Shown one piece after another: positions 26,167-34,068 of a stretch of DNA of 64,000 nucleotides. The notes beneath the pieces were generated by a model. That model was not told where the DNA came from. It did not search any database and saw nothing but the letters and a program-made list of their open reading frames with translations. Every line of letters begins with the position of its first letter. The first letter of the stretch is position 1. The stretch is from Bradyrhizobium sp. CSA207. Lineage in GTDB: Bacteria; Pseudomonadota; Alphaproteobacteria; Rhizobiales; Xanthobacteraceae. The stretch spans positions 1 through 64,000 of the forward strand of contig NZ_JAACFT010000018.1 in assembly GCF_029051685.1 (NCBI RefSeq). The letters run 5' to 3'. Position numbers and translations under genes: made by a program.

Positions 26167-26652
26167 CGGAAAGTTTCCAAGGGGATTACCGCGATGCGAT
26201 GGCGCGCCTCGGCGCCGCGGTCAGCATCGTCACGACCGATGGTCCCGCAGGTCGCGCCGGCTTTACTGCGTCCGCCGTCTGCAGCGTCACCGACGATCCG
26301 CCGACGCTTTTGGTGTGCATGAACCGCGCATCCTCGGCGCATGTAAGCGTGGCGGGCAACAACGTCGTGTGTGTAAATGTGCTATCGAGTCAGCACGAGC
26401 GACTTTCACGGCTATTTGGTGGCAAGGTGCCCGCCAGGGAGCGGTTCGCGGCGGCGGTGTGGTCGACGCTCGCGACGGGTGCACCGGTTCTCGCCGACAG
26501 CGCAGCTGCCTTCCGATTGCGAGATAGCGAATGTCGTCACGGTCGGCACGCACGATGTATTGTTCTGCCGCGTTGTCGCGCTGCAGAGCTCCGGCCTGAC
26601 GGAGAACCTGATCTATCTTGGCCGCGTCTACCATTCTGTGCGCGCGTTTTGA
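26163..26652 (+). pseudogene. Flavin reductase (RutF/HpaC-like), broken by a single-base frameshift
   Basis: The first 117 codons encode a normal flavin:NAD(P)H reductase N-terminal part ('AMARLGAAVSIVTTDGPAG', 'GFTASAVCSVTDDPPTLLVC', 'LFGGKVPARERF'). At TTCC (26511-26514) the frame breaks: the original frame continues with non-family sequence to 26687. The +1 frame resumes the family at 'DCEIANVVTVGTHDVLFCRV' and ends 'NLIYLGRVYHSVRAF' at 26652. Deleting one C from TTCCGATTGC restores a 162-residue protein of normal length. This is either a recent inactivating mutation or a sequencing error. An intact product would supply FMNH2, for example to the LLM monooxygenase at 15491. It overlaps the M20 gene stop. 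Confidence 0.85.
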
Positions 26653-26739
26653 GCGGAGCGGCGTACGGCACTGCGGGCACTGGCTGAGCGGCCGTGTTTC
26701 CGTCTACCATGGCCGCTCGCTCATAGGAGGAACGGCAAG

Positions 26740-27075
26740 GTGGCAGGCGGCATTTCCATTCACGCAGTCGACGTGGCGAGCGGACGTCCCGCGCAGGGCC
26801 TGCGCATCGAGATCTGGCGGATCGACCCCGAGCAGTTGCGCATCGCCGAGGGGCGGCTCGGCGCAAACGGCGTGCTGGATCATCCCGTTGCGCACGGCGC
26901 CGGCGTCACGGCGGGCGTGTACGAGGTGCTGTTTCATCTCGGCGAGTTCTTTGGCGACAGCGACGGCTTCCTGACCGTGACGCCGTTCCGCTTCCGCATC
27001 AGGAACGTTGACGAACATTTCCACCTGCCGCTGAAATTCACGCGCTGGGGCTATTCGCTGTTCCGCGGCGCCTGA
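26740..27075 (+). CDS. uraH: 5-hydroxyisourate hydrolase / transthyretin-like protein
   Basis: Transthyretin-like protein of 111 residues, the normal family length. It has the N-terminal 'ISIHAVDVASGRPAQGLRIE' (His at residue 8, as in the HIU hydrolase site) and the C-terminal 'NVDEHFHLPLKFTRWGYS' with the second His. The last residues read FRGA where HIU hydrolases end YRGS, so one residue of the usual catalytic tetrapeptide is changed. The GTG start follows AGGAGG (26725-26730). HIU hydrolase acts after urate oxidation, but no uricase or OHCU decarboxylase gene is in the window, so a related substrate is possible. It is the last gene of the rightward gntR operon and ends one base before the convergent permease gene. 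Confidence 0.78.
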   Translation: MAGGISIHAVDVASGRPAQGLRIEIWRIDPEQLRIAEGRLGANGVLDHPVAHGAGVTAGVYEVLFHLGEFFGDSDGFLTVTPFRFRIRNVDEHFHLPLKFTRWGYSLFRGA

Positions 27076-27894
27076 TCAGTTGGTCAGCCGCCGCGACAAT
27101 CCCGTAACGCGCTCCATGACCGCGACCATTGCGACGGTGGCGATGATGAGCACACCCGACAAGGCTGCGATGGTCACGTCGAGCTTGCCCTCGAGGTCCT
27201 GCCACATCCGGATCGGCAGCATGTCGGTCGCGGCATCGCGCAGGAACAGCGAGACCGGCACGTTGTCGAAAGACGACATGAAGGCGATGAAGGCGCCGGC
27301 GATGATGCCCGGCCGGATCAGCGGCAGCACGATGCGGCGGAACGTGTAAAGGCGGCTTGCCCCTAACACCGCCGAACTCTCGAGCAGGGTCGGCTCGAGC
27401 TGCGCCAGCGCCGCAATCGTGTTGCGCACGACATAGGGGACGCAGACCACGGTGTGACCGATCACCAGTGTCAGCGGCGACACCGGCAGGCCGACGAAGG
27501 AGAACAACATCAGAGCTGCAAGCCCGAAGGCGAGCGCAGGAAGCACCAGCGGCGACATGAAGAGCGAATCGAGCAATCGCGCCGACAGTTTGGGTGAGCG
27601 CGAGATCGCCAGCGCCGCTGCAACGCCGAGCACGATCGACAGGCCCGTCGCCCACAGCGCGACCAACAGGCTGTTACGCGCGGCAAAGTGCAGCTGCCAA
27701 GCATTCCACAATTCGGCGTACCAGCGCAGCGAATAGCCCGGCGGCGGGAATTTCAGCGAGAAGCCGCTGGTGAAGGAGACGATCAGCACGACCAGCGACG
27801 GCGCGATGATCAGGATCAGCGCAATCAGCGCGATCACGGTCATGACGACTTCGAAGCTGACCGCCTCCAGGGTGCGCTTGCGTCCGCTCATCAT
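27076..27894 (-). CDS. ABC transporter permease (PotC/spermidine-putrescine type)
   Basis: Inner-membrane permease of 272 residues with six hydrophobic segments; the coupling loop is 'ESSAVLGASRLYTFRRIVLP' around residue 150. It is of the PotC class, paired with the PotB-class permease whose stop it overlaps by four bases. It is the last gene of a four-gene leftward importer operon (ATPase, binding protein, two permeases). The substrate class is polyamine/organic-cation-like by family only. Confidence 0.9.
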   Translation of the reverse strand: MMSGRKRTLEAVSFEVVMTVIALIALILIIAPSLVVLIVSFTSGFSLKFPPPGYSLRWYAELWNAWQLHFAARNSLLVALWATGLSIVLGVAAALAISRSPKLSARLLDSLFMSPLVLPALAFGLAALMLFSFVGLPVSPLTLVIGHTVVCVPYVVRNTIAALAQLEPTLLESSAVLGASRLYTFRRIVLPLIRPGIIAGAFIAFMSSFDNVPVSLFLRDAATDMLPIRMWQDLEGKLDVTIAALSGVLIIATVAMVAVMERVTGLSRRLTN

Positions 27895-28754
27895 GCGCCT
27901 CCGTAGCCGCGCGATAGGCGGCCGAGCGTGGTGAAGACGGAGACGACCGCGAGCACGGCGAGCAGGAAGATGATCGAGATCGCGGAAGCAAAGGGCCAGT
28001 TCTGAAGGGTCGAGGCCTGCTGATAGAGATACATCGGCATGAACAGCATCTGGCCGCCGCCGATCAGCGACTGGGTGATGAAGGCCGTGATGGCGGCAGC
28101 ATAGGTCAGCGTGCAGCCGGCGATCACGCCGGGCAGAGACAGCGGCAGCACGATCCTGAAGAAGGTTCGCCAGCTCCCGGCGCCGAGCGAGCAGGAGGCG
28201 TCATCGAGGTTGGGATCGATCCGGCCAAGCGCGGTGATCAGCGGCAGCGTCATCAGCGGCATCTGCACCTGCGCCAGCGCGATCACCACGCCGAACTGGG
28301 TGTAGAGCAGCCGCAACGGCGTATCGATGATGCCGAGCGATTGCAGCGTCGCGTTGATGATGCCCTGGCGGCCCAGGATGACGATCCAGGCAAAGGTTCG
28401 CACCACGACGCTGGTCAGAAGCGGCAACAGCACGATCAGGATGATGATGGTCTGAAGCCGCGGCCCGACCCGCTGATAGAGCCACGCGATGGGAAAGCCG
28501 AGCACGAGGCAGACGAGCGTTACCTCGGCGCCGAGCAGCAGCGTCGAGCCGAGCACGCTGAGGCTGAAGGGATCAGTCAGGAAGTGCAGATACTGGCCGA
28601 GCCCCCAATGGAGCCCGGCCGTGTCGTTGTGCAGCGAGAGCCAGAGCAATTGCAGGAGCGGCGCGACGAAGAAGACCAGGAAGAACAGCGCCAGCGGCGC
28701 CGCCAATCCCATGCCGTAGGACGTCACATCCCGCGATGCCGGTGCTGTACCCAT
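27891..28754 (-). CDS. ABC transporter permease (PotB/spermidine-putrescine type)
   Basis: Inner-membrane permease of 287 residues with six hydrophobic segments starting at about residue 15 ('LAAPLALFFLVFFVAPLLQL'). The coupling loop is 'DDASCSLGAGSWRTFFRIVL'. It follows the binding-protein gene by four bases and overlaps the PotC-type gene. It forms the channel with that partner. Confidence 0.9.
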   Translation of the reverse strand: MGTAPASRDVTSYGMGLAAPLALFFLVFFVAPLLQLLWLSLHNDTAGLHWGLGQYLHFLTDPFSLSVLGSTLLLGAEVTLVCLVLGFPIAWLYQRVGPRLQTIIILIVLLPLLTSVVVRTFAWIVILGRQGIINATLQSLGIIDTPLRLLYTQFGVVIALAQVQMPLMTLPLITALGRIDPNLDDASCSLGAGSWRTFFRIVLPLSLPGVIAGCTLTYAAAITAFITQSLIGGGQMLFMPMYLYQQASTLQNWPFASAISIIFLLAVLAVVSVFTTLGRLSRGYGGA

Positions 28755-28758
28755 GGTG

Positions 28759-29805
28759 CTAGATTTTGATCTCGCGGTTGAAGCGCTCGATCCAGGCGGA
28801 GCGCTGCTCGTTGATCTTCTTCCAGTCCTGGAACACGAACTTCTGCTTCAGCTCGGCGGTGTCCTTGGCGAGCACGCGCGCGATCTCGCCGCCCATGGCA
28901 ACCTTGGAGTTGGTCGGCACGATCAGATAGGGCGGGTTCATCAGCGTGGTCTGCACCTCCGCCGTCAATGCCGCCTCGATCAGCTTGAAGGCGAGCTCGC
29001 GGTTCGGCGAATTCTTGACGATGTGGATCGTGGTCTTGAAGGCGATGGCGCCTTCCTTTGGCGCCACGAACTCGACCGGCACGCCGCGCGCTTTCAGAAT
29101 CTGGATGGCGTTGAAATTGCCGGGCGAGATGTCGATCTGGCCCTGCTGGAACAGGGTCGCGAGCGCGCCGGGATTGGCGGCGACCGCGGAGAGATTGGGC
29201 TTGAGCTCTTCCAGCGCCTTGAAGCCGGGATCGACATTGGCCTCGGAGCCGCCGCGCATCTTGGCGATCTCGACCAGCCAGCCGGTGCCGAGCGTCGAGT
29301 TGAGATTGGTGATGCCGACGCGGCCTTTGAACTCGGGCTTCCAGAGATCGGCCCAGGAGGTCGGCGGCGTCTTGACAGCCTCGGGATTGTAGGTGAGGCC
29401 GACGACCTGGAAGAACGGGGAGGGACCCATCGGTTCCTGCGCCTCGGAGATCAGGTCCTTGTAATAAGCGCTCTTCTCGACCGGATAGGGCTCGACCAGA
29501 TCCTGGCCGATCGCGACGAGGGCGGGGCCGGGATCGTGCAGCATGACGTCGATCGGCGGGTTGGCCTTGGCGGCATTCACCTTGGCGATTTGGTCGACCG
29601 AAAGCATGGGGTCGAGCACCATCGCTGCATCGGCGTTCGCCTTGCGAAAGGCCGGCACGAGAACGGCCTTGTGCGCTTCCTCCCAGCTGCCGGTGAAGGT
29701 CGCAAACACCAGCGGGCGGGCCTGGGCGAAGCTCAGCCCGGGAAACGCCTTCATGGCGCCGAGTGTGAGTGCGGTCGTCATTAGGCTTCGGCGATTGAGG
29801 ATCAT
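28759..29805 (-). CDS. ABC transporter substrate-binding protein (PotD-like)
   Basis: Periplasmic binding protein of 348 residues from the polyamine/opine-type family. The N-terminus 'MILNRRSLMTTALTLGAM' has a twin-arginine-like start and hydrophobic core with cleavage near 'LSFAQA'. The mature part begins 'RPLVFATFTGSWEEAHKAVL'. Segments 'VGITNLNSTLGTGWLVEIAK' and 'SPGNFNAIQILKARGVPVEF' match the family. It is the second gene of the leftward operon, after the ATPase. The adjacent divergent amidase suggests an amide- or amine-containing substrate (inference). Confidence 0.9.
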   Translation of the reverse strand: MILNRRSLMTTALTLGAMKAFPGLSFAQARPLVFATFTGSWEEAHKAVLVPAFRKANADAAMVLDPMLSVDQIAKVNAAKANPPIDVMLHDPGPALVAIGQDLVEPYPVEKSAYYKDLISEAQEPMGPSPFFQVVGLTYNPEAVKTPPTSWADLWKPEFKGRVGITNLNSTLGTGWLVEIAKMRGGSEANVDPGFKALEELKPNLSAVAANPGALATLFQQGQIDISPGNFNAIQILKARGVPVEFVAPKEGAIAFKTTIHIVKNSPNRELAFKLIEAALTAEVQTTLMNPPYLIVPTNSKVAMGGEIARVLAKDTAELKQKFVFQDWKKINEQRSAWIERFNREIKI

Positions 29806-29834
29806 GGCGAACTCCCTGTGGACTATGACTGGAT

Positions 29835-30929
29835 CTAAAGCGTTGCGGGAAAAGCGTTGGCGAGCGATGGCGCGAGCGGTGCGAGGCGCACCGCGGCGCC
29901 GTTCTCCAATGCGCGCGTCTCGCCGATGCGCGCCTGGGAGACCTTTACGCCGGAGCCGTCGGCCGTTGTAACCTCATGGACGACGGTGGCGCCTAATGGC
30001 AGCGACATGCCGACTACGCCGGCAAAGCCGGTTTCGTCGCTGACGAACTGCAGGTGTTCGGGGCGGATGCAGACGGTGACGCGGCCGCCTTCGCTGAGGG
30101 TGCCGCCCGCGGGCCGTGCGACAATCTCCGCGCCGGCATCGAGGCGCACCTTTGCGGCGGTGCGGTCCGCCGATACCACGACGCCGGGCATGCGGTTGCT
30201 GGAGCCGACGAAGGTGTTCACGAACAGGGTCTGCGGGCGGTCGTAGACGTCCGACGGCGATCCGAACTGCTCGAGCTTGCCGTGGCTCAGCACTGCGACG
30301 CGGTCGGCCATGGACAACGCCTCTTCCTGGTCGTGCGTCACGATCAGCGTGGTGATGCCCGAGACGCGTTGCAGCCGCTTGACTTCGATCTGCATGTCGA
30401 GCCGGAGGTTCTTGTCCAACGCGGCGAAGGGCTCGTCGAGCAGCAGGATCGACGGCTTGATCGCCAGCGCCCGGGCGAGCGCGACGCGCTGCTGCTGGCC
30501 GCCAGAGAGCTGCCGCGGCAGCCGCTCGGCCATCGACGGCAGTTGCACCAGCTCGAGCAGCCGTTGCGCCTCGCGCTGGCGCGTCGCCTTGTCGATGCCG
30601 CGGGCGGCGAGGCCGTAGCCGACGTTCTCGGTGACGGTGAGATGGGGAAACAGGGCATAGTTCTGGAACACGATGCCGACCGCGCGGCGGTTCGGCGGCA
30701 GCGCGTCAACGATGTCGTCGCCGATGATGATCCGTCCCTGGCTCTGTGCGATGAAGCCAGCGATGATCCGCAGCAAGGTCGTCTTGCCGCAGCCGGAGGG
30801 GCCGAGCAGCGCGATGATCTCGCCGCCCTTGATGTCGAGATTGATGTTCTCGACCGCGAGCGCGCCGCTCGGATAGCGGTGGGTGACGGCGTCGACGACG
30901 AGCGAACGGCCGCTTTGCGCATCAGCCAT
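29835..30929 (-). CDS. ABC transporter ATP-binding protein (PotA-like)
   Basis: ATPase of 364 residues. Walker A 'GPSGCGKTT', signature 'LSGGQQQRVALARAL', Walker B 'LLLDEPFAALD' and switch 'IVTHDQEEAL' are all present, followed by a C-terminal TOBE domain (from about residue 280) typical of PotA/UgpC ATPases. The ATG at 30929 is chosen because GGGAGGC lies just upstream; the frame is open for another 120 codons that lack coding character and overlap the divergent amidase. It is first in the operon. Confidence 0.92.
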   Translation of the reverse strand: MADAQSGRSLVVDAVTHRYPSGALAVENINLDIKGGEIIALLGPSGCGKTTLLRIIAGFIAQSQGRIIIGDDIVDALPPNRRAVGIVFQNYALFPHLTVTENVGYGLAARGIDKATRQREAQRLLELVQLPSMAERLPRQLSGGQQQRVALARALAIKPSILLLDEPFAALDKNLRLDMQIEVKRLQRVSGITTLIVTHDQEEALSMADRVAVLSHGKLEQFGSPSDVYDRPQTLFVNTFVGSSNRMPGVVVSADRTAAKVRLDAGAEIVARPAGGTLSEGGRVTVCIRPEHLQFVSDETGFAGVVGMSLPLGATVVHEVTTADGSGVKVSQARIGETRALENGAAVRLAPLAPSLANAFPATL

Positions 30930-31017
30930 GGTGTTGCCTCCCGTTGCCCCAAAGGAGAAAGCAAGTCTCGTGCCCGAGCCGGTCGCTTTTGGATGCGAGT
31001 TTTGGCATTGTGGCGCG

Positions 31018-32406
31018 ATGATAACGGATCCATCGCTCTGCGAGCTCAATGCCACAACCCTTGCGCGCGCCATTGCCAGGGGCGAGCTGTCGTCGCGCGA
31101 CGTCGTCGAGGCGCATCTTGCGCGGATCGCGGAACAGGACGCGCAATTGGCAGCATTCGTGACGGTCGACGCTGAGGGCGCCCGCCGTGCGGCGCAAATC
31201 TGTGACGCGGCGTCCGCGCCGGCCGGACCGCTGCATGGCGTGCCCGTCGCGATCAAGGACCTCACCGACACCGCGGGGCTGACGACCACCTATGGATCGG
31301 CTCTGTTTCGCGACCACGTGCCGATGGAGGACGATCTCGTGGTCGCGCGGCTGCGGCGCGCCGGCGCGATCATTTTGGGCAAGACCAACACACCCGAATT
31401 CGGCTTCGGTGCGGTCTGCACCAACAGATTGTGTGGGCCGACCCGCAATCCGTTCGATCCTGCGCTGACCTCCGGCGGATCGTCCGGCGGCTCCGCCGTC
31501 GCGGTCGCGGCCGGTATGGTGCCGCTGGCACACGGCACCGATTTCGGCGGATCCGTGCGCACGCCCGCGAGTTTCTGCGATGTCGCCTCGATCCGGGCGA
31601 CACCGGGTCGCATTCCATCGCCGCGCCGCCCGCTGGGCTGGGACATGCTGGCGACCCACGGTTTCCTTGCCCGCAGCATCGACGACCTCGAGCTTGCGTT
31701 GTCGGTGTGCGAGGGAGCCGATGCGCATGATCCGCTCTCGAGCGGAAGCTTCCGCGGCGATCGAACGTCCGCAGGACGTCCCCGGATCGCCGTCACGCCC
31801 GATTTCGGCGTTGCACCGGTCGCCCGCGATGTTCGGGCACGCTTTGCGATGGCCTGCGAGGCGCTCGCGCGCGTTGCCGATATTGTGCAATCGTCGCCAG
31901 ATTGCGGCGGTGCAATCGAGACCTTCCGCATGTTGCGCGCCGCACATATCGCCAACGGTTTTGGTGAGTTGCTGAAGACGCGGCGCGATGAACTCACGCC
32001 CACCGTGATCTGGAATATCGAGGCGGGCGCAAGGCTCTCGGCCGAAGATTATCTCAATGCGGAGCGCCGCCGCACCGCGATCTACCGCAGCTTCCGCGAC
32101 CTGTTCACCCGCGCCGATTTCCTGGTGGCGCCGGCGGCGTCCGTCTTCCCCTGGCCGAACGAAGTCAGCGACGTCACGGCAATCGACGGCACGACATTGG
32201 ACACGCCGATCGACTATCTCGCCGTTACCTTCATTGTCTCGCTGGTGGGTTTTCCAGTCCTGACCGTGCCGACGCAGCGGGGAGCGAATGAGCTGCCGTT
32301 CGGCATCCAGATCATTGCGCCGCCGGGATGCGAATCGCGCTTGTTTGCCTTTGGCCGGACCATCGAGCAGACGCTGGGTTTTTCGCATCGCCGGCCGCCT
32401 GCCTGA
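31018..32406 (+). CDS. Amidase (amidase-signature family)
   Basis: Amide hydrolase of 462 residues with the Ser-cisSer-Lys triad of the amidase-signature family: Lys80 in 'GVPVAIKDLTDTAG', the cis-Ser at about residue 155 in 'LTSGGSSGGSAVAVAAG' and the nucleophile Ser179 in 'HGTDFGGSVRTPAS'. ATG 31018 is chosen; the frame is open upstream across the intergenic gap. It stands alone, divergent from the polyamine-type importer (88 bases between starts) and convergent with the racemase homologue. The pairing suggests that the importer brings in its amide substrate. Confidence 0.92.
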   Translation: MITDPSLCELNATTLARAIARGELSSRDVVEAHLARIAEQDAQLAAFVTVDAEGARRAAQICDAASAPAGPLHGVPVAIKDLTDTAGLTTTYGSALFRDHVPMEDDLVVARLRRAGAIILGKTNTPEFGFGAVCTNRLCGPTRNPFDPALTSGGSSGGSAVAVAAGMVPLAHGTDFGGSVRTPASFCDVASIRATPGRIPSPRRPLGWDMLATHGFLARSIDDLELALSVCEGADAHDPLSSGSFRGDRTSAGRPRIAVTPDFGVAPVARDVRARFAMACEALARVADIVQSSPDCGGAIETFRMLRAAHIANGFGELLKTRRDELTPTVIWNIEAGARLSAEDYLNAERRRTAIYRSFRDLFTRADFLVAPAASVFPWPNEVSDVTAIDGTTLDTPIDYLAVTFIVSLVGFPVLTVPTQRGANELPFGIQIIAPPGCESRLFAFGRTIEQTLGFSHRRPPA

Positions 32407-33156
32407 TCAACTGTCGCGATGTTCGAGCCGGGCGGCGAGCGCCTCGGTAAGACCGGTCGTGGGCTTGGCCGCGGGGCGGCGGAACGTGCCCGCGGTCGCC
32501 TTGCGCAGGCGCAGTGCCACCAGCGCCTCGGCTTGCTTCACGGCGGCGCCGACTTGATCGATGACGGGGACGGGGACCCGGCCGGCAACCCGCCCGGCAA
32601 GACCCGAGAGTGGCGCGCCGGCGAAAATCAGGACGTCGGCCTCGTTCTCGACGATCGCGCGCTGCGCGAGCGCGACGAGAAGGTCCTCCTTCTCGGTGCC
32701 GACCTCGGAGATCGCCTGGAACGGCGTGTCGAGCGTGCGGATGCCGGCGCAGCGCTCCCACAGCCCGTGAGCACGGACGCATTCCTCGTACCAGGGCCCT
32801 AGCGCCTGCGCGAACGTGACAATGGCGAAACGGCGCCCGGCCATGCAGGCCGTCAGCATCGCGGCTTCCGCCATGCCGACCACGGGAATGTCGAATGTTT
32901 CGCGCGCAGCGAAGAGGCCGGGGTCGCCGAAGGCGGCGATGATCGCCGCATCGACCTCGTGATGCTGTTCGGCCAGCATTTCCAGCGCGATCGCCCCGCC
33001 GATCTGGGCCTCGGTCCGGGTCGAGATGTAGGGCACGCCGCGGGACGCGGTGCAGGGGACCAGCACGGTGCCGGGCGACGTTGCGCGCTGCCCGACATCC
33101 ATCATCAGCCGGGTGACTTCGGCGCTGGTGTTGGGGTTGAGCAGGAGCAGCTTCAT
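32407..33156 (-). CDS. Asp/Glu/hydantoin racemase homologue lacking both catalytic cysteines
   Basis: Protein of 249 residues in the hydantoin/allantoin racemase family, with the typical start 'MKLLLLNPNTSAEVTRLMM'. The two catalytic cysteines are replaced. The first family motif 'ACFGDPGL' reads 'AAFGDPGLFAARE' (Ala75). The second, 'LGCAGM', reads 'IFAGAPLSGLAGRV' (Gly at about 180). The rest, including 'PVVGMAEAAMLTA' and 'VPVIDQVGAAVKQAEALVAL', is conserved, so the fold should be kept while racemisation by two-base chemistry should not work. ATG 33156 is chosen; a GTG at 33162 overlaps the GntR stop and is possible. It is co-transcribed behind the GntR gene. Confidence 0.85.
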   Translation of the reverse strand: MKLLLLNPNTSAEVTRLMMDVGQRATSPGTVLVPCTASRGVPYISTRTEAQIGGAIALEMLAEQHHEVDAAIIAAFGDPGLFAARETFDIPVVGMAEAAMLTACMAGRRFAIVTFAQALGPWYEECVRAHGLWERCAGIRTLDTPFQAISEVGTEKEDLLVALAQRAIVENEADVLIFAGAPLSGLAGRVAGRVPVPVIDQVGAAVKQAEALVALRLRKATAGTFRRPAAKPTTGLTEALAARLEHRDS

Positions 33157-33158
33157 GG

Positions 33159-33893
33159 TCACGCTGCCGTTCGTTTGGGGGGCGATGTGGCGAGAACTTC
33201 GAGCAGAGCGGTGCCGGTGCGCCGGACATGGGCACCGAGCAGGCGTCCGGCCGCCTCGCCGTCGCGTGCTTCGAGTGCTGCCAGAATATCGGCATGCTCG
33301 TCGACCGAATTGCTCCAGCGGCGGTCGGCGCCGAGCGCCAGATAGCGCGCGCGTTCGGCGCGGGAGATCAGCGTCTCATGCGCCTCCCGCAGCGGCGTAT
33401 TGCGCGCCATGCGGACGATCATGCTGTGGATCTCGCCGTTGATGGCGAAATAGTCGTCGAGCTTGCCGCTGCGATGATGACCTTCCATGCGGGTCTGAAG
33501 CGTGCGCAGGCGGGCGAGATCGCGGTCGGTACCGCGCTCCGCGGCGAGTTCGGCGGCAAGCCGCTCGATACCGGCGAGAGCCTCGAACAATTCCGAGATG
33601 CTGTCGACGGCGATATCGGCGATACGCGGGCTGCGATTGGGGCGCAGCTCGATCAGTCCTTCCGCCGCCAGCACCTTCATCGCCTCGCGCAGCGGGGTGC
33701 GCGACACACCGAGCGACTTCGACAGCTTGGTCTCCTGGGTCTGCGACCCCGGCGCCAGCTCGCCTCGAATGATCATCGTCCGCATTCGCGCAGCCGCGCG
33801 CTCATGCAGGCCCATCCGCTTGAGTTTGGGCGACTTTCGTCCTCTCGGCGCTTCCGATTTCTGCTGCACGCGTGCCTCACCACTCAAATTCAT
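33159..33893 (-). CDS. GntR-family regulator (FCD subfamily)
   Basis: Transcription factor of 244 residues. Its winged helix contains 'ETKLSKSLGVSRTPLREAMK' and the FCD ligand domain has 'DDYFAINGEIHSMIVRMARN', 'SVDEHADILAALEARD' and 'LLGAHVRRTGT', carrying the usual metal-site Asp and His residues. The start is uncertain: ATG 33893 (used here) or ATG 33938, which adds 15 polar residues; neither has a strong Shine-Dalgarno. It lies divergent to the importer, decarboxylase-like and hydantoinase genes and probably controls them and the racemase homologue it is co-transcribed with. Confidence 0.9.
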   Translation of the reverse strand: MNLSGEARVQQKSEAPRGRKSPKLKRMGLHERAAARMRTMIIRGELAPGSQTQETKLSKSLGVSRTPLREAMKVLAAEGLIELRPNRSPRIADIAVDSISELFEALAGIERLAAELAAERGTDRDLARLRTLQTRMEGHHRSGKLDDYFAINGEIHSMIVRMARNTPLREAHETLISRAERARYLALGADRRWSNSVDEHADILAALEARDGEAAGRLLGAHVRRTGTALLEVLATSPPKRTAA

Positions 33894-33969
33894 CTTACCC
33901 GTTTCAGTCCCTTTGCCTTGCCCAAAATACTGACGCATCTAGCTGAAAACAATAGCACAACGCGCAAAT

Positions 33970-33984
33970 TGTATGCAGCATGCA
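33970..33984. promoter_or_regulatory. Near-palindrome between gntR and the divergent importer operon
   Basis: TGTATGC A GCATGCA, an odd-centred inverted repeat with one mismatch, lies in the 175-base gap between the two divergent transcripts. Its TGTATGC half resembles the TTGTATA/TTGGTATG elements near the other GntR gene at 21285. It is a reasonable FCD-GntR operator candidate but no promoter elements were assigned. Confidence 0.4.
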
Positions 33985-34068
33985 GAATCTCGTTGCGCCG
34001 CCGCAAATGACGGCTGATGATCTCGCGGCACGCGCGAGAGCTCGCGCCTTTCCGAAACGGAGTAAGCG

